Below are positions 22,661 to 36,500 of a stretch of 64,000 nt of DNA, one piece after another (position 1 is the stretch's first letter; the number at the start of each line of letters is the position of its first letter). Source of the DNA: Lineus longissimus. Lineage: Eukaryota; Nemertea; Pilidiophora; Heteronemertea; Lineidae. Both the position numbers and the translations under genes were made by a program. The stretch is taken from NCBI RefSeq assembly GCF_910592395.1, contig NC_088313.1:11568937-11632936 (forward strand), in the 5' to 3' direction. The notes beneath the pieces were generated by a model. That model was given only the letters and a program-made list of their open reading frames with translations, did not search any database and was not told the DNA's origin.

Positions 22661-25511
22661 ATTACGATGGCTTTCAGTGCGTGTCTCGTGCGACGGCTTA
22701 CTGGACTTTGCGCAATATTTCGCCAAAAAAGTATTCTACGCAACGGTCCCTAGGTGACATGTACATAGGGAGTAATCGTTGTAAAATTAGGCCAAACGCA
22801 AATACAGTTTACCCGAATACCACTATGTTTACAATGCGAACAAGCCGTGTAAGTCATTATCCAGCATTTTTTTTCATTGAACATTTGCGGGTACAGCGTC
22901 ACAGAGAGCAGCATTGAACGGTAAACAGGTTCACACCATATTCAGATGACGGCTTGTAACGGCCATACAGGACACGATTCGTATCAAAAACCGACGATCA
23001 CAACTATTCGCTTGCTGAGAGTATACATTACGCGCATACAATACATTCAGACATTTGAGCTTCCAAGCTTTGAGAAATAACAGGTCATGTGCGAATTTGG
23101 CATGTAATTTTGGTAATTTACGTGAGTACATTTTCAACCCCGAAAAGTGTGATGAAGTTTTGCTTTTATTTAGTAAAAATCGGTAAGCATGTCCAACAAG
23201 ACATGTGTTTCAGCTACCTGGGTGGGTGTGGGTCATCACTCAAAAGTCGTTCTCTGCAATGCATGCAAGCACTGCGTGTGTGTTTGATTTGTGTATACAA
23301 TGTACGTTACCCTCTCTACTTCAAATGAATGAACCTCATAAGGGTTTGCTAAATTAATTGTTTGTCGTACCATCTTCGATCGAGGTCCGAACAAATTTTC
23401 AGGCTAGAGTACCGGGGTAAAACATAATGGTCGCTCCCCCATTTCGCTCGTTTCGTTTCGCTGCGCAAAGTCCAGTAAGCCTCGTGCGACAACCACGAGT
23501 GAGTGTAATTTTAGTGTTGTCGCGACAGAGGACGCGTGGAAAAGGAAGGGAATGCAGGGAAACTACCTATAAAGCAATAGCCCTTCTGACGCCCGATCGG
23601 GGGGGGGGGGGGGGGGGAGTTATCGGTGTTGTGCGCATCGATACTTCGGTATAAACGCGCTGCCTGGAGCTCTACCCTGGCCATGGAAAATCATATCATG
23701 CACATAAATGTTCGCGATACCCCTCATACCGTTTAATGCTCAATGATCGACCAGTTGAATCAGCACCACATTTCATGACGGCATTCGTCGGTACGGCCCA
23801 AAAATAATCAAAATCACAGTTTGATTACTCGTTATAAACTAGTGGTAGTGAGAATATTGCCATGATTGCAGACTATTCATGTGTGTGACGTGTATACATC
23901 AATGTGATGGTCCTGCAGAGCAAAGTACCGACCTGCACTCAATACACAAAATAAGGGACTTTTTGTTTTCGCTATTTTTCTAAGGCGAAGAAATAAGAAA
24001 GGTCATTGATTGCATTCTGGCCCTGAACATGTGTCGATACCTGGAGGTGCAAGGGGTCACCAGTAGATCGGCTCAGTATCACATATTGGTCATTCTAGAT
24101 CTGTGAGCTCTACTGAAATCTTTCGCGACTCACCTAGTTCCTAGGTTACAGTGGGGTTGACTGTCATTTTGGCCCATCCAACGCGTACTCTTTGCTTCTG
24201 CATTACATGAAAAACGCAATCAACCGCTTTAGACAAAATATTTTCGAAGTTAAGAATATGCTGTTTTCATAAATTAAGAAGGTGAGATTCTATAATTTCG
24301 ATCGAGTTTTTTTAGGCGCCGGTATTATTTTGTACAGCGCAAGTTGTTATCATGAATAACTGGACAGTAGGGTCCCTGTTTTCGATCTGTAACCTGCCTG
24401 AAAATTGTTTATGAAATTTCTGAAAGATTTTTGACTCGATCTGCATCCAGCTTCGTAATCGTATTATTTTCACTGAATATAGCATCTTAAAAGCTTGTCA
24501 AGGCAACGAAAATAATTTGCACAAACATGACGTAATATTATATTTAAGTTATCAATTTCGGCAGCATTTGGTCAGAACTCAAAGTATTTCATTCAATTAT
24601 AGTGACTGCAACATGAGTTCATGTGATATCATTCCCGATTTTGTTTGATGAAGATACGTTTCTCATTTTAGAAACGGTGAGCATAAGACTTATTTAGCAG
24701 CAACAAATATGATCTCTTCTTCTGAAGGCTAAATTAGTGTGCTCATTCGGCGTCTAAATTAAATACCATTATTTTTTTCTTCCAAAATAATTCATTCGTC
24801 TTATCGGGGTGATAATTTCTCGTACATTTAGTGATGACTTCCCACATGCAATCCCGCTATTTATTTGCCAGTGTAAAATAATGAAAATAACGCACACTCA
24901 TTCCTGGTTAACGATATCCGATGGCCAGGCATTTCATTTCCATCAACCTAACGCTTCCCTAATCAGTATAGACGACCACATCACAACAACAATCGAAACC
25001 GTCATGACAATTTTGTGGTGTTGGCGGCTGGTCTATATTGGCTTGGGGCGGCCGGGTTGTATATTATAGTCCAATTCGCGGGAAAATAGCACTTGGAATT
25101 TTAGCGTTTCATACAGAGTTCGCCGGAGCAGAAAAAAAGTTATCTTTCTGCTAAAACTATCAGTCCCAACTTAACTTTGCAGAAAATACGAAAGTCAGCA
25201 GAGCTGGTAAAATAACTATTCAGAATAGCGTCTGTCCTCTCATCCGTCAACATGGTGCACTTTTATAACCGTAAGATCTAGGCACTTTAAATCTGGCCAT
25301 GAGGAAGAATAGCCAACATGGCCAAGGAAATGGCCTTGGCAGAAAATTTAGCACGGTTCAACTTTAATTCTTCTCACCAGGGGGCTAAAGACGTAAATTA
25401 CAAAGCAGTTTTTGTCGCTTTATTCCAATGGGTAGAGGCTTGAAAGAAAGTTGAGCAAGTCTGCATTCAAGTAGGTTTAGATATAAAATTGGAATAGTTT
25501 TGATTGATACT
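22661..25511. other. No gene recognised
   Basis: I see no supported gene. A run of 19 G lies at 23599-23617, and GCCAAGGAAATGGCCTTGGC at about 25320-25340 is nearly palindromic. Frames in this stretch lack recognisable domains. Confidence 0.4.
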
Positions 25512-25516
25512 ACCAG

Positions 25517-25753
25517 TTTTAGGGAACTTGCTCGTTGGCTGGCTGGGCTTCTGCTAGGAACGGCACGGAAGAATACAAAACGCCTCTTTCGTATAAACTT
25601 AATCAACTCCAACTTTTATTTCTAACAAGTCAAATATATAGCTAAACAATTACAGAAGACATCACATAATAACATGTAAACTAGTGAAGGCCTTTTAAAA
25701 CCGGGCCTTAAAACATTGCATAAACAAGTGCATAACTAAATGATTCCCCAACA
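25517..25753 (-). repeat. BEL/Pao 3' LTR
   Basis: In element orientation it starts TGTTGGGGAATCATTTAG and ends CAAGTTCCCTAAAA. It matches the other LTR over 237 bp with five substitutions and no gaps by eye. Confidence 0.9.
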
Positions 25754-26427
25754 TACTCCCACCTATTGGAGGAATCCAATACCAACTGACTAACACAGAG
25801 TCTACAACAAATAAATGGAAAAGACCAACTGTCACAACCTTTAATAAGGACCTTACCAAATAACCGATGTGGGAGTACAAAAAAAGTGCACCAAAATTCT
25901 CATATATTGCACTGCACTATACTGGAACGAATCGAAATAACTCATAACACTAACATTTTTATTTACCTTTGGGAGAGCACAAAACGTGACTAATATACAT
26001 CACAACACTACTACTTAATCCAGTTCAATGAAATATCTACCTTTGGACTATTCTGTTCAACTCAATAATATGTCCACTTACTAGATCTCAATAGACGGGC
26101 TCAAACTCAACTTTGAAACTTCTAAATAGGAGTCTAAACAAATACCGGTATCTAATCAACTCCACAGCTTAAGTTCAAACTACACCTGACTCCAAGGTTG
26201 GATAAGTACGCTACAAATAAACAGATAACTATTAGCAACATTGTATAACAGTAATAATAATGGCAACGTGAAATTTAATTAAAAAACGGAATATATATAT
26301 TGCAACTAAATAAATGTCAATTGTGTCCGATAGTCGAGCACAGAATCCATGGTCATTAGCACCAGAATGTTAACACTTTTCAACTGACCAACCTATGACA
26401 TATGCAGCACACATTTATTGCTGGACA

Positions 26428-29199
26428 CTACAAATCTAACCTCTTCCTCCGCTTCACAACTCGACCACAGCGGGTGGTTTTGCTCACTTTGTGATTGACA
26501 CTACTTCCATCGGAGCACGCGGCGCTCTGGTCAGATGCCGGCGAGGCATCACCCTGTCCACCCTGCTCCTTCCTATTCACCTCCAATACATGTATCCTCT
26601 GAACCGATCTCACAAGAGGTCCCCTAGCTGTTCGAAGCTCAAAACTCCTAACTAAACCATCTCTGCCCGGAAACTCCTTGGTCACTAGGCCTAGGGGCCA
26701 TTTCATACGAGGCACGTTGTCCTCGTGGATCAGAACTAACGAACCTACTCCTACTTTACCTTTAGTTTTGAATGTGGTCACCGACGGTGGAAGATTACGG
26801 ATATAGTCTTTGCTCCATATTTCCCAGTACAACTCTAGACTTCTCTGTCGAATTAACTCTCTCTCGGTCAAATCGTCTTGAGTCAATTCGACCTCTGACT
26901 CGGCAACCTTCGTCTGGAAGCACGCAGTTCTACCTATTAAGAAATGAGATGGAGTAAGTGGATTAGGACCGTCTACATCATCACTCACAAATGTTAGAGG
27001 TCGTGAATTGATGCAAGCCTCCACCTCTACCAAACTGGTTTCTAACTCCGACCGTGTAAGACACTGAGCACCCAGTGACTTCTTCAACGCGCCCTTGACA
27101 GAGCGTACTAAACGCTCCCACCATCCTCCCCACCAGGGAGAACGGGGAACAATGAACTTCCACTGAGGGCTTCGGGCAGCAAGGTATCTCACGAGTTCCT
27201 TCTGGGTGGCTTCAAACGTCTTAGCATTGTCCGAATACAATATAGAGGGCAGACCACGCCTAGCCGCAAACCGTATGAGAGCCAGCATGCAATCCGGTGC
27301 GGACAAGGACTCCGTCAATTCCAAATGAACTGACCTCACATGGAATGGACTACTAGTATTCCCAAACGGAACACGAAGAAATTTCATGACCCTATTTGAT
27401 CCATCTACTGACCACAAGAATCTGTGTACTTCCTGATCTTTGTCATTTACCTTGATTTGTAGAAAGGCTTTGGTAATATCTGCCGTCACACCAACTCTCC
27501 AACGTCTAAACCTAATCAAAATCTCAATCAAGGCAGGTAACAGGCATGGTCCTGCCTCCAGACAATCATTAAGGGACAACCCATTGACGCCTTTGGCCGA
27601 GGCATCGAAGACTGGTCTTATCTTTGTGGTTAGGCTAGACTCTTTTACTACTGGATGATGTGGCATATAATACACTGGATGAGTGGTAGAAATACTTTCA
27701 GGTGGTACCTCTGCAATAATGCCTAATCTCTCCAGTTCCTGCAAAGCTGCATTGTACCCCTTTTCTAACAATGGGTCTTTTGACAACTTGCGATTCAAGG
27801 CCTTTAATCTGAGTTCAGCTTGTCTCTTATTGTCCAATAGACACGGCTTCAAGTTGTCTTTCCATGGCAATGTAACTTCATACCTACCATCGACGAATTT
27901 GACAGTCTCTTTGAAGTCACACAGCACCTTGTCCTCTGGCGCCTCTTCTCCGGGACTCACCCCGATCGACTCGAGATTCCAGAAGTTCTCCAAGGTGCTG
28001 TTTGGGATATCTGAAAGACATACTAATTGCACAGAAGTTAGACAAGGTGAGGATGTTGCAGTGGCACTTTCTTTCCACCTGCCTGAGATAACCCAGCCAA
28101 ACACAGTTTCCTGTACTACCAGGCCTACTTCTGGCAATCTTACCACACCCTGTTTGATGCAATCCCCGTATTTGTCTAGGACTATCAAAATATCTACAGT
28201 GGCGTCTCTGTTTTCATCATAGCTGTCTGCTAACTTGAGATGACTTATGGACTGCAAAATTTGTTGTGGTATCCTAGGCCTATACATTGTAGCACATATG
28301 GTTTTTACCTCGACTGCATTGAGGACCTCTCTAACCCCTGTCGTAGTTTCCAGCCCAAGTTGATAAACATTACGTGCAAAACTTGCCGACGGTTTACCAT
28401 CCCCAAATACCGCATAAGACATGTTCCTGGCCGTGACCCACACTGGGTCAAGCTTTTTTACCAACGCGCTGGAAACATACGTGTGATCAGAACCAGTATC
28501 GAAGATTATGGTGGCCAGCGTGCTGCCATTCCGACCACTGACAAGAACGCGCGCGGTTTGCAAAACAGTGTGGGCTGTTTGCCCTACATAACTGACACCA
28601 ACATGCAACACCGATGGTTTCTTATCATTCTTAACATTCGAACCAACACCACGCTTCATTTCACCTTTTGGCTTACACAATAATTCATGGTGTTTACCAG
28701 AACATTTCCCACACCTTGCCATACAACCACGGGCAATGTGATTATTTGCCAGACAACGAAAACACGCACGTGCCTTACGAAACCGTTCATGTCTGTCATC
28801 TATAGACAGTTTCAAAACCTCATAACATTTATGCGAAGGATGAGTTTTGGCACAAAACACACAAAGTTCAGCACTGCTGGTTGTTGACATTGCGGATGTG
28901 GCACTTGGCCGCAGAGTATGCACCTCGGTAGTTTTCACCTTGTCCTTGGTTGCAGTGTCCCGGAATCCCTCAGACCGTTCGCGCCGCTCTATCTCCTCCT
29001 TTAGAAATTGCAGTAACCATGCAAGGTCTCGTTCTCGACCCGAACCGTTCCTGGCCCATTCCATACGAATTTCCTGCGGAAGTTTGGACAAAATCAACGG
29101 GGTTAAAAACAGCCCATAGGCATCCCCATCAAGTCCTAACACTTCAAAACACCGCACGTGCACTTTTAACTCCACGGATTTTCCATAAGGACAAAACAC
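26428..29199 (-). pseudogene. BEL/Pao Gag C-terminus to Pol, RT-IN deletion
   Basis: One open frame of about 923 codons. A CCHC-like knuckle cluster spans residues 113-175 (CFRCLANNHIARGC, CGKCSGKHHELLC). The protease motif DTGS is at 234-237. RT begins with RPVFDASAKG and has its first aspartate in TADITKAFLQI (about 574). At about residue 619 (near 27342) FGNTSSPF of RT runs directly into VRSVHLEL of integrase. RT motif C (YxDD), RNase H, the integrase zinc domain and its first aspartate are all absent. The later integrase residues remain: SDN (about 657) and the glutamate of WWERLV (about 695). A DUF5641-like C-terminus ends the protein. The frame stays open across the junction. Confidence 0.9.
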
Positions 29200-29857
29200 T
29201 CAGGTTATTACCACTCGGAACTGACATATTATGTAATGCCTGAATGTGAGCGAAGATGATCCTTTCCTCACGACCGCACCGTTCTTTTAAGCATCTCAAC
29301 GGGATGACGTAGTTGTCTTCCGTCAGTGACAAACCCCTGACTGCTTCCAAGGCGTCACCTTCAAGAAGTGTCATCAAGTAGGAAAATTTAGATATCACTG
29401 GTATGTTTGAATTGTCAACGATGGCCATAAATTGATCACTGAAAGATTGCCACTTCGTTATGTCGCCTTTGAATTTAGAACTCTCGAGTTTTGGCAATCT
29501 GGCCAAAGAAGTAACATGACTGCCAACATGGCCGCCATGACCAAAGCCAGAACTGGGCGTTGTCTCGAATTCAACATCCTCAAGAATGGAAAATGCATCA
29601 AGCTTTACCGTCAACGCTTTTGACCGCCAACTGCACGCTGCGTCTATCTCGTTTTGCAACGCCTTGTCGTCGTCTATCAACTCCTCCAACATCGTTTGAC
29701 AACCGTCTAAAGCTGCTACCCTTTTATCAAATTCCGCGATCTTCAACTTCAGGCCAGCCATTTTGGGCGTTTTCCCGTGCATATATGTCGACAGTTCTTT
29801 CGCCTCCCGAGTAACCCAGCTACGATAACCATCTCTTGACTTGACTAACTTCTCCAT
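29144..29857 (-). pseudogene. BEL/Pao Gag, N-terminal part, frameshifted
   Basis: The frame starts at an ATG about 50 bp inside the 5' LTR. It has an N-terminal coiled-coil-like region, then LPKLESSKFKGDITKW, SKFSYLMTLLEGDALEAV and CGREERIIFAHIQAL. This is the conserved Gag core of BEL/Pao elements (DUF1759-type). The expected continuation (YGKSVELKVHVRC) lies in the overlapping frame starting at 29199, so a one-base indel near 29185-29199 separates Gag from the rest. A programmed shift is possible, but decay is simpler since many BEL elements use one continuous frame. Confidence 0.85.
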
Positions 29858-29890
29858 TTCGTGATGGTTCGCTCCACTTCGACTTCACGA

Positions 29891-29904
29891 GGGTTTTGGC
29901 ACCA
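29891..29904 (-). promoter_or_regulatory. Primer-binding site of the BEL/Pao element
   Basis: Directly inside the 5' LTR the minus strand reads TGGTGCCAAAACCC. TGG is the complement of a tRNA 3' CCA end, as expected for a minus-strand primer site. Which tRNA pairs here cannot be settled by eye. Confidence 0.65.
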
Positions 29905-29905
29905 A

Positions 29906-30142
29906 TTTTAGGGAACTTGCTCGTTGGCTGGCTGGGCTTCTGCTAGGAACGGCACGGAAGAATACAAAACGCCTCTTTCGTATAAACTTAGTCAACTCCA
30001 ACTTTTATTTCCAACAAGTCAAATATATAGCTGAACAATTACATAAGACATCACATAATAACATGTAAACTAGTGAAGGCCTTTTAAAACCGGGCCTTAA
30101 AACATTGCATAAACAAGTGCATAACTAAATGATTCACCAACA
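29906..30142 (-). repeat. BEL/Pao 5' LTR
   Basis: In element orientation it starts TGTTGGTGAATCATTTAG and ends at CCCTAAAA, next to the primer-binding site. The element promoter should lie here; I did not assign a TATA box. Confidence 0.9.
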
Positions 30143-30146
30143 ACCA

Positions 30147-31644
30147 TTTGGCGTCACTGAACGAAAATCTGTGTTGACCTTGTTTTAACTTGATTTGAAT
30201 TTCCCGCTCTTGTATAATTCAGAAGGTTGAGGGTTCGATCTCACTTCAGGGCAAAATCTTTGTTCCTTTTTTTCATTTTTCCCTTGTATATTACATGTTC
30301 TTTCTTTGTTTTTATTTGGCAGGCGGCCATTTTCAAAATCATATTTTTCCATTTAAAAGCCTATGGCTGTCGCTAGGGTGACTAATTGGTTGGTGTATCT
30401 AATAAATCTCCATAACATATCACCCAGGTTATCGATTTGACCTCAATATCGTAGGCCTCAAGCTCTTAAATGTCACTAATACGTTGCTCTTTTGTCATTA
30501 TTTGTCCAAGAGTCTTCTTACTTTGGTATATCATATGCGTGATACAGGCATATCAATATGTTAACAAAATTGAGGTTGAAAGAGACCTACCAGGTACTTT
30601 CTATGTTTTGTATCCATGTATTTTAGCTAAGCGCCAGGCTCTTGACTGGGCTTCTTGTTTTTCCTTAATCATTTATGTTTGTTTATCTTGAACACGTGTT
30701 CCAATCCCGCTACTGGTGGGCAATTCCTATTCTGACGAGCAGCTGATTGATATTCCATGTTTTATATGCGCCCACCGTAGATTTTTCAATATAGCACCAG
30801 AAAATCCCTTTCAACGTCAAGAAATCGCCTGACCACGAACGATCAATGCCTCCCTTCGGATCTCCGAACATTAACCAAGAGTTTGACATCTTACACATAA
30901 TATTTGATTCAACAGTAAGGTAGATTTAGGCAAAAAGCATACTCGCATTTAAAGATCGATAAACCTGCTTTGTTTACTTTTGAATCGGCACCATCCACGG
31001 TCATTTGAATGACTCTAATTTAGCAAATTATCCCCTCAAATAGGATTAATATAGAATTAATGCATTTCAAATCTTCCCTAGAACCGAATACAAGCATTTA
31101 AATTACGAGATACAATGGTTTCTTCCAGTACAAGACGATTTTATGAGAGTTCATAGAAAATTTTAATGGGGTGTGTATAAATAATGGCTCGGGCAGATCG
31201 TCGGCATGGCAGTCGCCCGTCAGAATGCAGATCTGATTAGCCGGGGTGGTGTTGTGCCAACTTCCGCAGAACGCAGTGGAATCGGACCATCCTTATTACC
31301 ATCGTACGGGGCGGAGGGGGGGGGGGGGGGGGCTGGTACACACTATTATGCCAATACTAATGTGTAATATGTCGCATCTATCACCACATTGCATAAATCA
31401 CTAAAAAAACTAGCATACATTTGCTTACACCAACAGCAGACTTGTATAAGATCATTATCGTCCTTGATGAAGACACATTACTTGAGATTGTCTACAGTTT
31501 CACCATTGTCCACATCGGCTTCTTCAGGGCTGATGTTGCAACCTCCCCTGCGAATGAAGACTGATGGTCTCACGTGTGCGATAAGTTGAAACGCAAGCTA
31601 CCATTTCTATTTAGGGGAGCGGACTTTCGGAAACTTAACTCGCT
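30147..31644. other. No gene recognised
   Basis: No supported gene. A 17-base G run sits near 31316-31332. A TTCGATC sequence near 30236 resembles a B box but has no A box at the right distance. Confidence 0.4.
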
Positions 31645-31900
31645 TACCGGCGGTGAACATCAATCCGAAAGTCTCCTCCTTTCACCGCAGGCCCAATGTA
31701 ACGGGAAATCCGTCAGATTCACATTGAAATAGGATAGCCAAAGAAATTGCTCGACACAAGGCAATTGAATGACGGCCTGAATGGATATTGCCAATCTCGA
31801 TGGATGATCGGGTTACCCTTCTTTCATACAACACGCACAGTGCATTAGTGTCAGGTCAGTTATAGGTAGGCATACCACGAATCGCCGAAGCAATAACCAT
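31645..31900. repeat. Dispersed repeat, uninterrupted copy
   Basis: This stretch contains the hairpin segment (CCGGCGGTGAA and TTTCACCGC), AATTGCTCGACACAAGGCAA, GAATGACGGCCTGAAT, then TTGCCAATCTC and GGGTTACCCTTCTTTCATA without a break. It is the continuous relative of the sequence split at 19458/22555. By eye it is diverged at roughly one base in five. Confidence 0.7.
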
Positions 31901-33327
31901 GTTAACTATCGAACACCTGGTCTTCCACAACCAACGAGGGCTCAGTGCGCCCCTTCCCCAATGACCGGCAGTGAAGGATAGATAATAGGCATAACGACGG
32001 TAGTTCGATAGAAACCTTGCAAATTACGCCTTTTCTTTTCCATTTTTCCGACTTTCCGAAGCAGCGTTAGAAAAATGTGACGAACATACGCGGTGAACTT
32101 TAGTGTGTTAAAATGATAGCAAGGAAAGTCATCCGACACCGATCCTGAGATCAGGATTGTTTACTCCTACGTCGTATACACATGAAAACCCTGAGAAAAA
32201 GCAGTAAAATCCAATGAAATGGGTGGCTGTTCCGATTACTTCCCACACCTTGAATACTTTACATGTATCTTCAGATTTGCGGTATAGTACGCTACATGTC
32301 TAAATAAAATCTAAGAGGTTCCTAACGTTATCGATTTTATGCTGTAAAACATTACGTTGAAGTGTTTTTGTGTCTTTGCTACGAAATGAAATAAACTTGC
32401 AGCGGGAGACGCGCATTTCAACAAACAGCCTTAGAGAATTCAAGCTGACTTAGAGTGAGATGTTCTAAAAGTAGCAACTGACAGAAATGAGTGTTTTTTC
32501 ATGGCGCCGTTTGGAGCCGTTGCTACCTTGTGCCCAAACTAGTAAGTTCAACTGAGTGTGGTAGTGTATCTTGAAAACACTTATTCCTTGGCATAAATCT
32601 TTGCGAGACTCGATCAGATGCGAGCGACGCTTTGACTGGGCGTTTCTTTTTTGCCAGCACAATAAGTCTCAAGGGATGGAACTCACCAAGGGTTTGAAAT
32701 ATCTAGAGCCGGAGTATATTGCATACAACTGGTGCCAGGGTGTTCATCACCGAGGTTGATTGGGGCTATTCCCGCTTGACCAAGCAGCATCTCTACAGAG
32801 ACGTCAACATGTAGGTCAATGGCCCTAGACAGCGCCTTACTATTGCTTCAGTCCAAATGGAGAGGATCGGTGCAGGGAGGGCTAACTCAGATCAAATCGG
32901 ATTCAACATCGGAGTTGCGTGATATTTCTGTCAGATTTTGACTTTTTTCCTTTTTGATGTACCCGAAAGTTGTTGACGAAAACTACTTGTGTAAAAGGAG
33001 GTGACTGGGCAGCCGACAGCTTGGTATTATTGGCCTTAATAATACCAGACTGGTAATACCAATGACTCTTTCACCCCGGTCAAACTTATAACCTTTAACT
33101 ATAATTAACTGCTCAATCAACAAGATCAAGGCTGAAATCGGGTGCATTTTCGAACGGTTCCTACCGAGTGAAGCATACGTGTATAAGCAGAGGCCTGCCT
33201 GGAGTCTCACGCCGACAGTGGAGATAGGGACATCCGAGAGATCCGAGCCATAAGACCACTGTGGCTCCTCAGTTTATCCATACAGGCGACGGTGAGAAAT
33301 GACACTGGTAATACAGCAGTCCATATG
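31901..33327. other. No gene recognised
   Basis: No supported gene. A small hairpin GGTATTATT/AATAATACC lies at about 33024-33047. Confidence 0.4.
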
Positions 33328-33523
33328 TATGGGCGGTTATTTCCGCATAAATAGAGGTTGTCTCAAATAGACATTTTATGTCGTGTTATGACTCGAATAG
33401 ACGTTTGGTGGCGCTCGTTTTAACGGTGACGTACCTGAAATAAACATATTGTGTCGTATCTCAAATAGACATACACTTAAATAGACGTTTGGTGGCGCTC
33501 GTATCTCAAATAAACATGTATTG

Positions 33524-36500
33524 CTCTTTTTGTGAAAAATGAGTTAACAGAATTTTGTGAAGCTGTGAATAGTGAACATCAACATATTCAGTGGTGTAAA
33601 ATTGATAAAAAGTGTCTATCCCTAGATAAAGATCTATTATGTGGTGTCGTATATATTCCGCCGGAAAACTCGAGGTATTCAAGCATAGATTTATTTGATA
33701 AGTTAGAAAGTGACATTGTTGATCTGAACGCCAGGTATGATTGTTATTTTTGCATAGGGGGTGATTTTAATGCCCACACGGGCGAAAGCCCGGACTTTGT
33801 TTTGGAAACTGATCTGTCACGTGAAGAGTTTGCACTGTCAGATCGTGTGTCACAGGACGTGAAGAGAGTTTGCAATTATGGAAATAGGTTACTCGAACTT
33901 TGTTCGGGTCTGGGTATCAACATAGTGAATGGTCGTTCTGGTCAAGATGAAGGTGTAGGAAAAACCACCTGCGCTGATTGTTCAGTCATAGATTATTTTC
34001 TCCTCACAACTGATTTATTTAGTTTTGTACAAGATTTTTTTGTCGGCGATTTTAACGGTATGTTTTCTGATAAGCATTGCCCTGTAAGTTTGGTTTGTAA
34101 TTGGTGTGGCGATTATAGGAATGAGCAAAATTTAGCTATAGAAAGTGATGAAGTCGTTCCAAAACCATGGTGTGATGAAAAAAAGGATGTCTTTATGCAA
34201 CATTTAGACAGGAGGGTGATAGACGAAATAACCAAATGGACCCAGGATGTTGGTACTGGTGATTTAACTGTTGATCAGATTGACAATGTGCTAGAAAAAT
34301 ATCAGTCAGTACTGATTGGTAGTGCTGTTGAAACATTCGGTGTAAAAGGGAATAATAGGAGACATAGACCTGACATTTTAAAAAGGAAACCTTGGTATAA
34401 TGAAGAGTGCAGATTACAGAAAAGTGCTTTTAATCGTGCCCGGAAGCGTTTTAGAACTGTTAAGTCGCATGCAAATAGGACCCAAATGAAAAACGAGAGA
34501 AAACAGTACAAGAAGTTACTAAAGACCAGTTTACATAGGTATAATCTGAGTAGAATAGAGGATCTGAAACAGTTGAAAGACCACGAGTCTCACAAATTTT
34601 GGAAGATGTTGAATGTTAGGGGAAATGAACAAGATAGAATACCTGATAATATGCTCGACACTTTACAAAATCATTTTAAAGAATTAAATGCTGGGAATGT
34701 GGCCGACGAAAGGTTCGAGATGACTACTGAGCAGATAAACAGGGGAGATGAAGTGTTGAATAGGCAGATAGAGAGGGGGGAAATTTTGACCCAAATAAGA
34801 AAATTGAAGCGGAGAAAGGCCAGTGGAGTTGACGGTATTACAAACGAACTTATCATTAACACCGGGGAGTATTTAATAGATTTTTATTATAATTTGTTTA
34901 ACAGAATTTTGGACAGTGGATGCATACCGACAAATTGGATTAATGGCATTATAAAACCAATCTATAAGAAAAAGGGTGATAGAACAAAGGGTGAGAATTA
35001 CAGAGGTATTACTTTATTAAGCTGTTTAGGTAAATTGTTCACAGCTATTTTAAATAGCAGGTTAGACGAGTATGTGAATTTACACGAGGTATTAGGTGAA
35101 GAACAAACAGGTTTCAGATCAGGTTACTCTACCATGGACAATGTTTTTGTTCTGAAGTGTTTGATTGATTTGTATTTGAGTAAGGGCAAACGCTTATATG
35201 TGGTATTTATTGATTTCAAACAAGCTTTCGATAAAATATGGAGGTTAGGACTTTGGCGTAAACTTATTGGAAATGGTATAAACGGTAAAATATTGAATGT
35301 CATGGTAAATATGTATGATAAAGCGAAATCGTGTGTTCAGATTAACAATAATAGATCAGATTATTTTCCGTGTTCCATAGGGGTTAGGCAGGGCGAAAAT
35401 ATGTCGCCACTCTTATTTGCGTTATATCTAAACGATTTTGAAATTTTTTTGAACGACCATGGTTTTAATGGTCCTTCTGATTTACATATCAATAGCCGAT
35501 GTGAGTTTTTAGACAACTTGGAGATTTTTTTGAAGCTGGCAATATTATTGTATGCGGACGATATGATTCTTATGGCAGATGATCCTAACGAGTTACAAAA
35601 CGCCCTGAACTTATTGCACGATTACTGTGAGGAGTGGCATCTGATCGTAAATATTAAGAAAACCAAGGCAATGATTTTTTCTCGGGGAAAGCTTAGAGTA
35701 AATATACCGGAATTTAGATATAATGGGGGTAGGGTCGAGTTGGTAGACCATTTCACATACTTAGGCGTAACATTCTCATATAATGGAAATTTTGCGAGGG
35801 CAATAAAAGATAGATATAATAAAGGTATGAAAGCCATGTTTGGTGTACTGAGAGCGTGTAGAAGACTTTCTCTTACGGTCGAATTGAGTCTAGACATATT
35901 TGACAAAGTAGTCACACCAGTTTTGCTATACGGTAGTGAGGTGTGGGGTAACCAAAACACCGAGTTGCTGGACCGTGTACAAGTTAAATTTTGTAAATAT
36001 TTGCTACGATTACCGTTAAGAACTCCTACAGTAATGGTAATGGGAGAACTTGGGCGACACTCTTTGAAGATTCACATAGCCGTGCGAATGTTATCTTTTT
36101 GGAACAGACTCAGAATTGGAAAAACAGATAAATGGGCTTATATCTTTTATAACATAACTAGGGAGCATTTAGACAAGGGTTATTTAAACCAAGGCTGGTG
36201 TAAAAGTGTGAAAACTGTTCTAGACGGCTGTGGCCTCACTCAAATTTGGTATACTCCCGAGGTTTTGTCCCTACGAGAACTGAAAATTGTAGTTGAACAG
36301 ATAATGAGAGACCAGTGTGAACAACTATGGAGAAACGAGGTAAATAACGATTTCAGATGTATAATTTATAGAATGTTTAAACATAACCTGAATATGGAGC
36401 CCTATGTTAAAAAATTACCATTATATCAAACGGTCAGTATTTGTAAATTTCGTACTGGATCTATAAAATTCCCAGAAACAGTAACCAGAATGTATAGAAA

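Larger units (their letters stand above)
25517..30142 (-). mobile_element. BEL/Pao LTR retrotransposon, internally deleted
   Basis: Two 237-bp LTRs bound a minus-strand gag-pol region. ACCA lies outside both ends (25512-25515 and 30143-30146), probably a 4- to 5-bp target duplication. Gene order is Gag, zinc knuckles, aspartic protease, RT start, integrase core and integrase C-terminal domain. The RT catalytic half, RNase H and the integrase N-terminus are missing. The LTRs differ at 5 of 237 positions by my count, so insertion was fairly recent. With a gag frameshift and the deletion it cannot move by itself. Confidence 0.9.

Noticed and set aside
27683-28683. Plus-strand ORFs of 179 and 147 codons
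   Set aside because: They lie antisense to the BEL/Pao Pol frame and carry no domain; shadows of the real gene.
30148-30250. Possible tRNA gene from GGTTCGATC near 30236
   Set aside because: No A box at the right distance and no cloverleaf.
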